This document shows, piece by piece, positions 26,594-35,445 of a stretch of DNA of 64,000 nt (its first letter is position 1; every line of letters begins with the position of its first letter). The DNA is taken from the NCBI GenBank assembly GCA_017454745.1, contig JAFTCL010000018.1, forward strand, positions 34,666 to 98,665. Direction: 5' to 3'. This stretch comes from Kiritimatiellia bacterium. GTDB lineage: Bacteria; Verrucomicrobiota; Kiritimatiellia; RFP12; UBA1067. The notes beneath the pieces are model-generated. The model was not told the origin of the DNA. It did no database searches and saw only the letters and a program-made list of their open reading frames with translations. Position numbers and translations under genes: made by a program.

Positions 26594-27571
26594 TCACTTC
26601 CGCCCGGCGGTACCGAACAACAAAACCCGCGCTTTGTCGAAAACCGTGGTAAGGTTTACCTTGTTGTCGGCGTAACCGAGTTTTCCGTCAAAAACGTGCA
26701 CCGCGTTGCGCCGTTCAAGATCGTTCACGAACCGGGCGAATTTCGAGGCGCCGTCTTTAAGGTTCATCAGCACCTCCACCTGCGAATGGCCGCAGGTCAC
26801 TGCCTCGCTAATCATTCCGGTGGAATCCGCGGTCACGAACAGCCGCTCGCAGAGGGATACAAACGCGGGAATGGGGTTGAAATGGTCCTGGCTGAACAGC
26901 AACTGGTACTCGAACGGATATCCGGCAATCAGCGACTCCACTTCCGGCGGGGTACGCCTGGAAGTGGTTACCCAGTGTTCCTGGCCCGGCGTGGCGGCGA
27001 AAAGGCTGTCCAGCAACGGCTTCATCTGTTTTACCGTCATCTCCGCGAAACCGTTCGGGCCGCCGACAATCACCCCAATCGCCGGTTTGACCTTGCCGTC
27101 CTTGTCCCAACCTTGCGGAAAGCGTTCGCGGAACTGCCGCACCCCGTTTTCGTAGAACGCCGGATCCGGCACGGTCAGGTTCACCGGAACCGAAACAAGA
27201 TTCGGACGCGGCGCGGGACGGTCGAATTCCGGAGCAAGAATGCAGTCGAAATCCAGCCGGTAGCCCTTGGGATAGAGGATAGCCGCCACCGGAACGCCCA
27301 AACGGCGGGCGATTACCTTTCCGGGGTAAAACGCGGTCGATCCGGTGCAAACCACCGCCGCTATTCCATCGGCATTTGGCAGCGGTCCGGAATTAAACAC
27401 GCAACCGGTTTTTATTCCCAGCCGGTCGAAAAAATAGGCCAAACCCTTTATCGCCGGGGAACGGTACTCAACCTTCAACAATTCGTAATCATATCCCAAA
27501 GCTCGGCAAAACGCTTTAGACTGATTTTCGTGCCCCGCTTTACCATCCGTAATTATCAGAAATTTACCCAT
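26594..27571 (-). CDS. ELM1/GtrOC1-family protein (glycosyltransferase-like)
   Basis: 325 residues. The opening FLIITDGKAGHENQSKAF and later VGGPNGFAE and FVTADSTGMISEA match the ELM1 (mitochondrial fission ELM1-like, PF06258) family. These bacterial members have a GT-B-like fold and are often found in envelope-glycan contexts; their reaction is not firmly known. The protein is probably cytoplasmic, with no signal peptide or TM helix. It lies 18 bases downstream of the XRE regulator gene on the same strand, forming a two-gene unit. Confidence 0.8.
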   Translation of the reverse strand: MGKFLIITDGKAGHENQSKAFCRALGYDYELLKVEYRSPAIKGLAYFFDRLGIKTGCVFNSGPLPNADGIAAVVCTGSTAFYPGKVIARRLGVPVAAILYPKGYRLDFDCILAPEFDRPAPRPNLVSVPVNLTVPDPAFYENGVRQFRERFPQGWDKDGKVKPAIGVIVGGPNGFAEMTVKQMKPLLDSLFAATPGQEHWVTTSRRTPPEVESLIAGYPFEYQLLFSQDHFNPIPAFVSLCERLFVTADSTGMISEAVTCGHSQVEVLMNLKDGASKFARFVNDLERRNAVHVFDGKLGYADNKVNLTTVFDKARVLLFGTAGRK

Positions 27572-27589
27572 TTTAAATCCCCCTGCCGG

Positions 27590-28117
27590 TTATTTTTTTG
27601 TCAATTGCCGCCATTCCGCCAATTCCGCGCGTCGTTCTGCCGCCCAACGGATAAAATCCGTTTCCGGCGACAGGGTATTTACCACCTTTGGTTCGCCGCA
27701 CGCCGGACAGCACGCCCCGTCAACCAGCGGAGCCCCGCAGTTCGGACAATTGTGTTCCAACACCTCGCCGCAATAAACGCAACGGTCACCCTGCTGTTCC
27801 ACCGGCCAAAAATAAAGTACCCCGCCTGACACATAAGGCACGTTGGAATGGCATTCCGCGTTCGGACAAAACCCTATTCGGCGAGTGTCTTTGAATTCTG
27901 TAACCGAACTTTCGGAAACCGTTCCCAACTTCACTTCAAGCAGTTCGGCTATTTTGGCCACTTTGTCGGCGGCGAGCTTTCCCGACTGCCCGCCTTCCAG
28001 CATGCAAATCGCGGACTGCCGACACCCCACCGCCGCCGCAACGGCGCTTTGGGTCATGCCTTTCCGCCGCCTAGCGTCTGCCAGCCGTTTACAGTCCGCC
28101 TTAGAAATGTCTGCCAT
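27590..28117 (-). CDS. XRE-type HTH regulator with double zinc ribbon
   Basis: 175 residues from ATG 28117 (GGAG 7 bases upstream). Residues about 8-62 form a Cro/C1-type helix-turn-helix (RRRKGMTQSAVAAAVGCRQ). The C-terminal half holds CxxC-type zinc ribbons: CPNAEC, CVYCGEVLEHNCPNCG and CCPACG. Such HTH-plus-ribbon proteins are probable DNA-binding regulators with a structural zinc module; the target is unknown. It is the gene nearest the candidate origin on its left side and reads away from it. Confidence 0.8.
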   Translation of the reverse strand: MADISKADCKRLADARRRKGMTQSAVAAAVGCRQSAICMLEGGQSGKLAADKVAKIAELLEVKLGTVSESSVTEFKDTRRIGFCPNAECHSNVPYVSGGVLYFWPVEQQGDRCVYCGEVLEHNCPNCGAPLVDGACCPACGEPKVVNTLSPETDFIRWAAERRAELAEWRQLTKK

Positions 28118-28440
28118 AAAAATCTCCGTAAGCGGAAAACCCGCCCGCCGCGAGGCTCCTGAATCCCGCAAAAAACGGCAAAAAGTATGCCTTAATTCGC
28201 AAAAATTATCAAGTACAATATATCAACAAGTTATTAACCAATTATCAATATTTTAAGCCTTAATTTCAGTTATTAACAAAGTTATTATCACCTGTTTATA
28301 ACTTTTATAACCAAATTATTACTTGATAAGATTTGGAAGATTCATAAGAGCAGAAAATAGCTGGTGACTCATTATTTTTTTTCGTTGATTTTTCAGACTA
28401 AAAAAGGTTATTATTCCAAATGTTAATTAGGGGGTTAAGT
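28118..28440. other. AT-rich spacer with TTATTAACA motifs (left part of candidate origin)
   Basis: Very AT-rich, strongly unlike the GC-rich genes on its left. It holds GTTATTAACC at 28230-28239 and GTTATTAACA at 28269-28278, plus TTATCACC and TTATAACC. These resemble degenerate DnaA boxes (consensus TTATCCACA) but none is perfect. A promoter for the HzsA-like gene sits at its right end (TTGATT at 28385-28390, 18 bases, TATTAT at 28409-28414), placing the transcription start near 28421. Confidence 0.45.
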
Positions 28441-30642
28441 ATGCTTATTTATCTGCTATTCTGTTTATTGGCCGGTTCCGCCTCGGCGCAATCCGACGAA
28501 TTGGTGTCCGATTGGTTGGATCAGGATAAAAAACCGGAAAATGAAAACGTATCCGAAGATTATAAAAAGTCGTGCCTTGAACGCCGGGCGTTACGTTTGA
28601 AACCCGTGGTGGCTACCGCCACGAAATGGGTTTACTGTCGCCATTATGTGATGGGAGGTTCGCATTACGCTTATACCGAGGCGCTTTCGGACGCCCAAGC
28701 CGAGCGGACTTTTATGACCCCAGGATCAGGACTTTACCTAGCTGAATACAAACCTGACGGTCTTTGGACCGAAACCGCTCTGTTAGAAAGCAAAACCGGA
28801 TGTTTCCGAGATGTTGACGTTTCGCCAGACGGAACGAAAATCCTTTACTCCTTCAAAGCCAGCGACCGTGGGGACGATTTTCATCTTTATGAAATGGATT
28901 TGGCCAGTCGTGAGGTTCGGCAGTTGACTTTTGGGGAAGGGGTTGCCGATTATGAAGGTTGCTATCTTCCCGACGGGCATATTTTTTTCAATTCAACCCG
29001 TTGTATGCAGATTGTGGACTGCTGGTGGACCGAAGTCAGCAACATTTATCGGTGCGACAGCGACGGAAAAAACATCACCAGAATAACTTTCGATCAGGTT
29101 CATGACAACTACCCTACCCTAACGGATGACGGAAAAGTTCTATATACCCGTTGGGAGTACAACGACCGCTCCCAAATGTATCCGCAGCCGCTTTTCGGAA
29201 TGAACGTTGACGGCACCAGCCAGCGCGCGGTTTATGGCGGCAATTCTTGGTTTCCCACCACCTTGATCCATGCCAGAGGTGTTCCAAACTCTACGTTATT
29301 CTTCGGAATCGCCACCGGGCATCATTCTTTCCAACCTGGGGAACTGATGCTTTTCAATCCTAGCGAGGGGCGCGAGGAAGCCAGCGGGGCATGGCAATTG
29401 GAACCATTGAGAAGAGCTAAAGCGGAAAAGATCGATGCCTACGGGCAAAGAGGACGAATGGCCATGTATCCTTATCCTATAGATGAAAACGGAGTGGTTC
29501 TTTCGTTTTTGCCTAAAGGTTGGCCGAGAAATCAGGAAAATCATGTTAATTTCCGACTCCATTTGGTTCCGTTTGCGCTTTATTGGACTAATGTAAATGG
29601 AGAACGGGAGCTTTTGGTATCGCAAACCGGCAAGATTCCATGTGGCAGACCGATTCCGGTTCGCGCCAGAAATCTGGTTATGCGCTCGTCAAAAATGCCG
29701 GACGAGACCAAAAAAACCGGATTTTTCGCAATTCAGGACATTTACGCCGGAAATTCAATGCAAGGAATAGAACGCGGAACCGTAAAATCGCTGCGCGTGG
29801 TCTCGATAGACTACCGTCCTGCCGGAATCGGATCCAACGGCAACGGCGGACCTGGCGGAGGCGGTTTATCCTGCACCCCGCCGGCTATCGGTCAAGGTAC
29901 ATGGGGCGTTAAAAGAGTATTAGGCGAAGTTCCGGTCGCAAACGACGGTTCGGTGTTGATCGAGGCCCCGATCGAAACCCCAATGTATTTTATGCTGCTG
30001 GACGGAAAAGGACGCATGGTGCAAACCATGCGGAGCTGGACTGTTCTTCAGCCTGGAGAAACCGCTGCTTGCGTCGGTTGCCACGAACCAGCCAATCAAG
30101 CGCCAGACTCTTCTATTGCCAAAATGTCCGCAAAACCGGTTAAAATATCGCTTCCGGAACGCGGATTTAGTTTCGAAAAGGATATTCAACCCATTTTGGA
30201 ACGGCGCTGCGTTGGATGCCACAATCCGGAAAAGAACCCCAATATACCTGATTTGACTGCAAAACGGGTTGAAGACCATAAATCCAAGCGCGTTTGGCTG
30301 CAAAGTTACCTTTCTCTCACCCATTCAAGATTAGGAGACCATTGGTCTGGAAACCCGGACCACAAGATTCTCAACTGGATTAATTCAGCCAGCGTCCCGA
30401 CCCCGCTTCCCCCTTATTTTAAAGGATCAGCCCGCAGCGAACTCTTTACCAGAAAATTCGATAAAGAAGGCCACGCCAAGAATCTCACAGAATCGGAACA
30501 GCGGCAATTGGCCTGCTGGGTGGACTTAACCGTTCCTTTCTGCGGCGATTACGAGGAAGGTGCGCTTTGGAACGACAAAGACCGCAAGCTTTGGGAAAGA
30601 GGCGTTAATAAGCGAGAAAAATACGCGATACGGAGATTTTAA
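28441..30642 (+). CDS. Exported HzsA-like di-heme protein with beta-propeller repeats
   Basis: 733 residues from ATG 28441; the promoter -10 ends at 28414, so the in-frame ATG at 28420 would precede transcription, and AGGGGG lies about 7 bases before 28441. Residues 1-17 are a signal peptide (MLIYLLFCLLAGSASAQ). TolB/WD40-like blades follow, e.g. DVDVSPDGTKILYSF and YPTLTDDGKVLYTRW. Two c-type heme motifs CVGCH lie at residues 544 and 590. This plan matches proteins annotated as like the alpha subunit of hydrazine synthase (HzsA middle domain), widespread in Planctomycetes and relatives without anammox. Probably a periplasmic cytochrome; reaction unknown. It sits between the two AT-rich spacers of the candidate origin. 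Confidence 0.75.
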   Translation: MLIYLLFCLLAGSASAQSDELVSDWLDQDKKPENENVSEDYKKSCLERRALRLKPVVATATKWVYCRHYVMGGSHYAYTEALSDAQAERTFMTPGSGLYLAEYKPDGLWTETALLESKTGCFRDVDVSPDGTKILYSFKASDRGDDFHLYEMDLASREVRQLTFGEGVADYEGCYLPDGHIFFNSTRCMQIVDCWWTEVSNIYRCDSDGKNITRITFDQVHDNYPTLTDDGKVLYTRWEYNDRSQMYPQPLFGMNVDGTSQRAVYGGNSWFPTTLIHARGVPNSTLFFGIATGHHSFQPGELMLFNPSEGREEASGAWQLEPLRRAKAEKIDAYGQRGRMAMYPYPIDENGVVLSFLPKGWPRNQENHVNFRLHLVPFALYWTNVNGERELLVSQTGKIPCGRPIPVRARNLVMRSSKMPDETKKTGFFAIQDIYAGNSMQGIERGTVKSLRVVSIDYRPAGIGSNGNGGPGGGGLSCTPPAIGQGTWGVKRVLGEVPVANDGSVLIEAPIETPMYFMLLDGKGRMVQTMRSWTVLQPGETAACVGCHEPANQAPDSSIAKMSAKPVKISLPERGFSFEKDIQPILERRCVGCHNPEKNPNIPDLTAKRVEDHKSKRVWLQSYLSLTHSRLGDHWSGNPDHKILNWINSASVPTPLPPYFKGSARSELFTRKFDKEGHAKNLTESEQRQLACWVDLTVPFCGDYEEGALWNDKDRKLWERGVNKREKYAIRRF

Positions 30643-31148
30643 TAGGCAAAAAATACATTCATGCCTTTAAACGAACGCCAGACTAATCGTTGTGGTCTTT
30701 ACTTATACAATTATTATATTAAATTATTTATTTAGCTTTATTAATATGTGCTGTTGATAGTGTTAATAACTCAGTAAATTGCTAATAATCAACGATTTGC
30801 GTATTTTGAAATGTAGATTATTTTGAAGATAGACGTTTAATCGATTTTTAAAAGTTATGCTTGACTACCGTTAGATGATAATAACTCTTAGGTTATTTGA
30901 AATATACCTACTGGAATTATTCAACTTATCGGCAAATTGTGAACAATCAACAAACCTGTTAATAACTTGTGAAAAACTGTTTATTTTTTTTTATTGATTA
31001 TATTTTGCAAATTTGGTATTAAAATCGTAACTCGTTGAAAATAAACAAGTTACAAAAAAATATTTTAAAAAATGGAAAAAAATAGAAACCTTGAAAAGTT
31101 GTCAATAACATTTGTCATTTTTTTGGATTTTTTTTATAATTTCCGCCC
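30643..31148. other. AT-rich 506-bp spacer upstream of mnmG: candidate chromosomal origin (oriC)
   Basis: No gene is present. TGTTAATAAC occurs at 30761-30770 and 30957-30966, the reverse complement of the motif in the left spacer, so the motifs face each other across the HzsA-like gene. Other near matches to DnaA boxes are TTGTGAACA and TTATCGGCA near 30925-30945. Long A and T runs near 30980-31000 and 31055-31080 could serve as a DNA-unwinding element. Position next to mnmG/gidA is classic for oriC in many bacteria. No perfect TTATCCACA was found, so this is a candidate only. Confidence 0.5.
31112..31140 (+). promoter_or_regulatory. mnmG promoter giving a nearly leaderless mRNA
   Basis: TTGTCA at 31112-31117, 17-base spacer, TATAAT at 31135-31140. 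The ATG of mnmG is only 9 bases after the -10, so transcription should begin within about 2 bases of the start codon. No ribosome-binding site exists before the ATG. Confidence 0.7.
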
Positions 31149-33026
31149 ATGAACAAGAAAACATCGGATTTTGGGGTTATTGTGGTCGGCGGTGGTCATG
31201 CCGGGTGTGAAGCTGCGTTGGTTTCAGCGCGGATGGGTGTGCATACACTTCTCGTTACCGCCAGTTTAAAGTCTATTGCAACTATGCCTTGCAATCCGTC
31301 CATTGGAGGATTGGCAAAGTCCCATTTGGTTAGAGAAGTTGACGCTTTAGGCGGTGAAATGGGAATAAATGCGGATTGTACCGGATTGCAGTTTAAAACT
31401 TTAAATATGAGTAGAGGTCCGGCAGTTTGGGCGACACGAGTGCAGTGTGATAAAAAAGAATATTCAAACCGTATGCGCCGTGTAATCGAAAATACCCCTA
31501 ATCTTACTCTGATCGAAGGTGAAGTAATAGAGGTTAAGGTGGATAGTAAAAAAGCGGTTGGAGTGAGGCTAAGTACTAATGAAGTAATATTTTCCGATGC
31601 GGTGGTAATTACCACTGGAACTTCAATGAGAGGATTGATTTTCATTGGTCACGAAAAAAAGGAAAGTGGAGGCGACCACCGACCTGCAGCAAATAAACTT
31701 TCAAGTTCGTTGGACAAACTTGGTTTTGAGCTGATTAGATTGAAAACGGGTACACCACCCCGCCTTTATCGTGAAAGCATTGATTTTGGTAGAATGATTT
31801 GTCAGCCTGGACAAGAACCTCCGCCGTTCTTTTCATTTTCCACAAAAATGTTCCACGTGGAACAATCATTGATGACATACAATGAGAGCGTAAAATGTTC
31901 CACGTGGAACAATTTGCGTTGCGGAGCGAAACAAATCCCTTGTTGGATGAGTCATACCACGGAACGCACCCATGAAATAATTCGTAATAATTTATCTAGA
32001 AGTGCTTTATACGGAGGAGACATATCTGGGGTTGGTGTCAGATACTGTCCTTCAATAGAGGATAAGATTGTTAAGTTTTCATCAGCAACGCAGCACCATG
32101 TTATGCTAGAACCGGAAGGAAAAGATCCAAATGACTGGTGGTACCCAAACGGTTTGTCAAACAGTCTGCCTAGAGAAATTCAAGATGAATTAGTACATAG
32201 TGTTCCAGGTTTGGAAAAAGCAGAGTTTGCACAATACGCTTACGCAATTGAATATGACAGTATTGATGCCAGAGAATTAAATCATTGTTTGGAGAGCAAA
32301 CGTGTAGAAGGTTTGTATTTTGCCGGGCAGATAAATGGAACTACGGGTTATGAGGAAGCGGCCGCGCAAGGCATTCTTGCCGGTATAAACGCTGCATTAA
32401 AATCGAAGTCCGAAAAACCGATGATTTTAAGCCGTCAGGAAGCTTATATAGGGGTAATGGTAGATGATTTAGTAACCAAGGGAACACAGGAACCGTATCG
32501 GATGTTTACATCCCGGGCGGAACGCAGATTATTGTTACGCCAGGATAACGCCCATATTCGTTTAATGCCTTACGCTGAACGAATCAGAACCGTACAGAAT
32601 GAAGTGATGAACAGTATTAAGGTGCTTAAAAAACTGGTTGATGATGAAATTCTACGGTTAAAAAACACACGTTGCGGAGAAAAAACGCTTTTCAATTTAT
32701 TATCTCGTCCGGAAATGAGTTATGATAGATTGCCTGATTCAAAATCATGGCTACCTCCACCGGTGAAGGAAGAGGTAGAAATTTTGGTCAAATACGAAGG
32801 ATATATTGAGCAGGAAAAAAGGATGGCAGAAAGGGCAATCCGGGAGGAGTCGGTTAAAATACCGAAATGGGTAGATTATCGCAAAATTACCGCTCTGCGA
32901 TATGAAAGTCGTGAAAAGTTGATTAAAGTAATGCCGGAGAATTTAGGTCAGGCAGCACGCATATCCGGGGTAAATCCGGCGGATATAGCGGTTCTCTCAT
33001 TAATAATAAAAAGAGGGCGGATATAG
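31149..33026 (+). CDS. mnmG: tRNA uridine-5-carboxymethylaminomethyl modification enzyme MnmG (GidA)
   Basis: 625 residues. FAD- and folate-dependent enzyme that, with MnmE, modifies the wobble uridine of tRNAs. The FAD-binding motif [17 protein letters not shown] is at residues about 14-30. Other hallmarks are [72 protein letters not shown] and the C-terminal GINPADI-like block (GVNPADI). The length is normal, but near residues 232-260 there is extra sequence relative to typical MnmG, exactly where two parS palindromes occur. AT-rich codon use compared with the genes to its left. It lies beside the candidate oriC. The start is fixed by the conserved N-terminus. Confidence 0.96.
   Translation: MNKKTSDFGVIVVGGGHAGCEAALVSARMGVHTLLVTASLKSIATMPCNPSIGGLAKSHLVREVDALGGEMGINADCTGLQFKTLNMSRGPAVWATRVQCDKKEYSNRMRRVIENTPNLTLIEGEVIEVKVDSKKAVGVRLSTNEVIFSDAVVITTGTSMRGLIFIGHEKKESGGDHRPAANKLSSSLDKLGFELIRLKTGTPPRLYRESIDFGRMICQPGQEPPPFFSFSTKMFHVEQSLMTYNESVKCSTWNNLRCGAKQIPCWMSHTTERTHEIIRNNLSRSALYGGDISGVGVRYCPSIEDKIVKFSSATQHHVMLEPEGKDPNDWWYPNGLSNSLPREIQDELVHSVPGLEKAEFAQYAYAIEYDSIDARELNHCLESKRVEGLYFAGQINGTTGYEEAAAQGILAGINAALKSKSEKPMILSRQEAYIGVMVDDLVTKGTQEPYRMFTSRAERRLLLRQDNAHIRLMPYAERIRTVQNEVMNSIKVLKKLVDDEILRLKNTRCGEKTLFNLLSRPEMSYDRLPDSKSWLPPPVKEEVEILVKYEGYIEQEKRMAERAIREESVKIPKWVDYRKITALRYESREKLIKVMPENLGQAARISGVNPADIAVLSLIIKRGRI
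31849..31864. promoter_or_regulatory. parS centromere site 1, inside mnmG
   Basis: Perfect 16-bp palindrome TGTTCCACGTGGAACA, the parS sequence bound by ParB in Pseudomonas and very close to the B. subtilis form. Here it is read as Met-Phe-His-Val-Glu-Gln within mnmG. Confidence 0.88.
31896..31911. promoter_or_regulatory. parS centromere site 2, inside mnmG
   Basis: Second perfect TGTTCCACGTGGAACA, 47 bases from the first. It is read in a different frame (Cys-Ser-Thr-Trp-Asn-Asn), which shows that the DNA rather than the peptide is conserved. Confidence 0.88.
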
Positions 33027-33288
33027 GGAATAATGATCAAGAGACAGTAATTAGCACACCGCCCGCGCTGCGCACGAAAATGTATCCGCTGTTTGATTTC
33101 GGCCGCAGAAACGCAGGGAATGTGAAGGTGGTGGAGACGGCTAGGCCCGCGACTCGGACGCGACGGAGCGCGTCCCTCCCTATCTCTTCACTCGTATCTC
33201 CAACCCTGTCCGCCGGTGTTTGCATGATTTGCGGATGCCACAGAATTTGTTCAATCGCCAATGTGCCAAACCACTAGAATATAATTAA
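33027..33288. other. Non-coding spacer between mnmG and the sigma-54 activator gene
   Basis: About 260 GC-rich bases between convergent genes. A 65-codon plus-strand frame at 33080-33277 has no ribosome site and looks spurious. The only clear structure is the hairpin at 33156-33175. No terminator with a T-tract was recognised. Confidence 0.5.
33156..33175. repeat. REP-like palindrome
   Basis: GGACGCG, loop ACGGAG, CGCGTCC: a perfect 7-base stem of pure G/C type in an otherwise anonymous spacer. Its form is like repetitive extragenic palindromes, but only one copy was seen in this window. Confidence 0.5.
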
Positions 33289-34689
33289 CTATCCTTTAAT
33301 GCCGTATTTGCGGATTAGACGCTGCAAATAAGCTCTTTCAATACCGGCAATACGGGCGGATTTTGAGATGTTTTGCTGGTTTCTCTTCAACAATTCCATT
33401 AAATAGGTCTTCTCAAACTCTTCGATCAGGTCATTTTTAGCATCTTTAAACGGCTTTTCGGTCGAAAAAGAAAAGTCCGGCAAGTCGTTATTATGAAGAT
33501 TGGAGTGCATATTAAGAAGACTCAGAAATGCGCTCAAATCGATTGGTCGGCGTTCGCTGTAGAAAGCCAGTTCAATCAGATTACGCAGTTCGCGGACATT
33601 TCCAGGCCATTCGTGACGCTTCAAAATGTCCATGGTTTTGTCGATATCCATAATCTCGTTGATGGCATTGTCACCCTGCAAATCGATCAAAAACCGCTTA
33701 ACCAGCAGCGGAATATCTTCCCGCCGGCGACGAAGCGGCGGCAATTCAAGATGAACGACCGATAACCTGTAATAAAGGTCTTCCCGGAAATTACCCTCAT
33801 TTACGTCATTTGCGAGGTTCCGGTTGGTGGCGGAAATGATACGTACATCGATTTTTTGGACTTTATTGCTGCCAACCCGACGGATTTCGCGTTTTTCCAG
33901 CACCCGGAGCAGTTTTGGCTGTAGTTCTGGCGAAAGATCGCCGATTTCATCCAAGAACACGGTTCCGCCGTCGGCCAGTTCAAAAGCCCCCTGACGGTCG
34001 CTGGTAGCACCGGTGAAAGAACCCTTTACATGGCCAAAAAGCTCGCTCTCGATCAATTCCTTGGATATTGCGGCGCAATCGATGACGATAAACGGCTTAT
34101 CTTTTCTAGGCGAATGGTTGTGAATTTCTTCGGCCAACACCTCTTTTCCGGTGCCGGTTTCGCCGGTAATCATTATCGTTACATCGGCGGGGGAATAGGT
34201 TTCCGCTAGGTAGAAAATGCGCCGCATCGGGATAGACCGACCAAGCATTTTGCCGAACGACTCATGGACGGAGAGCGGGATATCGTTAGAATCCTGTAAC
34301 GGGCAGAAAATAATCCGGGTTTTTCCGAGTTGGATTTCGCACCCTGGGGCCAAATGGGCGGATGAAATACGCACGCCCTGCACAAAAGTCCCGTTGGTGC
34401 TGTCCAAATCCCGGATGACGTAACCAGACTGTCCGACGGAAATTTCGCAATGCCGTTTTGACATTGTGGAATCGTGAATGGACAAATCGTTGTGATCGCT
34501 GGATCCGATGGTAAAAGTGTCGCGGTTAACCACGAATTCGTGTCCCTGCATTGGACCGCTGATGACCAAAAGCTTGGTTTTGCGGACACGCAGCATAGAT
34601 TCCGTTTTGTCACCGCTTGACAAAACCAGAGTTTCAACCTGATTATTGCCTAAAGAGTCGTTTGTCATAATGTGTTCAGTATAACGCAT
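33289..34689 (-). CDS. FHA-domain sigma-54-dependent transcriptional activator
   Basis: 466 residues if started at ATG 34689 (ATG 34668 is the alternative). Residues about 40-115 form an FHA domain (TIGSSDHNDLSIHD, SKRHCEI, LDSTNGTFVQG) that reads phosphothreonine signals. Residues about 135-365 form the AAA+ sigma-54 interaction domain: Walker A GETGTGKE, Walker B FLDEIGD, and the sigma-54 loop as GSFTGA instead of the usual GAFTGA. The last 45 residues are a Fis-type HTH (NISKSARIAGIERAYLQRLIRKYG). It activates RpoN-dependent promoters in response to a Ser/Thr kinase; neither kinase nor target is in the window. Confidence 0.9.
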   Translation of the reverse strand: MRYTEHIMTNDSLGNNQVETLVLSSGDKTESMLRVRKTKLLVISGPMQGHEFVVNRDTFTIGSSDHNDLSIHDSTMSKRHCEISVGQSGYVIRDLDSTNGTFVQGVRISSAHLAPGCEIQLGKTRIIFCPLQDSNDIPLSVHESFGKMLGRSIPMRRIFYLAETYSPADVTIMITGETGTGKEVLAEEIHNHSPRKDKPFIVIDCAAISKELIESELFGHVKGSFTGATSDRQGAFELADGGTVFLDEIGDLSPELQPKLLRVLEKREIRRVGSNKVQKIDVRIISATNRNLANDVNEGNFREDLYYRLSVVHLELPPLRRRREDIPLLVKRFLIDLQGDNAINEIMDIDKTMDILKRHEWPGNVRELRNLIELAFYSERRPIDLSAFLSLLNMHSNLHNNDLPDFSFSTEKPFKDAKNDLIEEFEKTYLMELLKRNQQNISKSARIAGIERAYLQRLIRKYGIKG

Positions 34690-34829
34690 GCTTACCGCTG
34701 TATGCAACTCAAAAATAGATTAAATCACAAAATTGCCTTGCCCTTTTCAAATGTTTCGTGATAAGATTCAAAAATGACGGCTTATAGTGTCGACTTTTGG
34801 CGAATTGGTTTGACTTGACAAGGAGAAAA

Positions 34830-35390
34830 ATGTCGATATTAGGAAAAAAGCGCGCACAATGTGCAGAAAACCGCACTTGGACCCGCAAGACGGGTGCGGT
34901 GTCGCGGGCTTTTGCCATTTTCCTGTCAACCTTAATTTTGGTGGCATTGGTGTTGGCGGTGGTGATGTTCGGTTTGCGTGGCCGCGAGAAGAAGCCGGCT
35001 GGGGATAACGGAGTTGCGGTAGATCCCAGTACCACCAACCGGGCGTTGGACGCGACGTACCAGCTAATGCTTCGTGATTCCGCGAGAAAGCAGAACAAAG
35101 TGGTTATGGAGCGCAACCGGGTTTTGGCGGAACAGGCGGAGATTGAACGCCAGATCCAAGCCGCGCTGCCTGAAGGAACCGATGCCGAAACCTTGAAAGC
35201 GGCTTTTAAGAAAGACCAGCGTTGGCAGGCATTGCAGGCCAAGCGAGATGAGCTTAACGGGCAGATTCAGACGGATTCTGCGAACGTGAGGAAGGCAATC
35301 AGAAACAGGATTGAACAGGAGCAGAAGGTTCGTAATCAGCTGGCGGGACAGGATGCCGCCAGCCAATCGGCGGGCAAGGTTGGGAAGTAA
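34830..35390 (+). CDS. Small single-pass membrane protein with coiled coil
   Basis: 186 residues from ATG 34830, with AAGGAG about 6 bases upstream. A basic N-terminus is followed by one TM helix (about residues 30-50, AIFLSTLILVALVLAVVMFG). Residues about 80-175 form a long charged coiled coil rich in Gln, Glu and Arg (RNRVLAEQAEIERQIQAAL). Topology is probably N-in with the coil outside the cytoplasm. It is 55 bases before the giant surface protein gene on the same strand and may help its export or anchoring. No family recognised. Confidence 0.7.
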   Translation: MSILGKKRAQCAENRTWTRKTGAVSRAFAIFLSTLILVALVLAVVMFGLRGREKKPAGDNGVAVDPSTTNRALDATYQLMLRDSARKQNKVVMERNRVLAEQAEIERQIQAALPEGTDAETLKAAFKKDQRWQALQAKRDELNGQIQTDSANVRKAIRNRIEQEQKVRNQLAGQDAASQSAGKVGK

Positions 35391-35445
35391 CCGCGACGCC
35401 ACCGTCAACGGATTTGAGTTTGATTTGATAATGAGGAGAAAGCGC

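Noticed and set aside
28441..30642. True hydrazine synthase and anammox metabolism
   Set aside because: Only an alpha-like single subunit is present, and the neighbours are unrelated. HzsA-like proteins are widespread outside anammox bacteria.
33080..33277. 65-codon open frame between mnmG and the sigma-54 activator
   Set aside because: No ribosome site, spans a GC-rich hairpin, and no recognisable product; treated as spacer.
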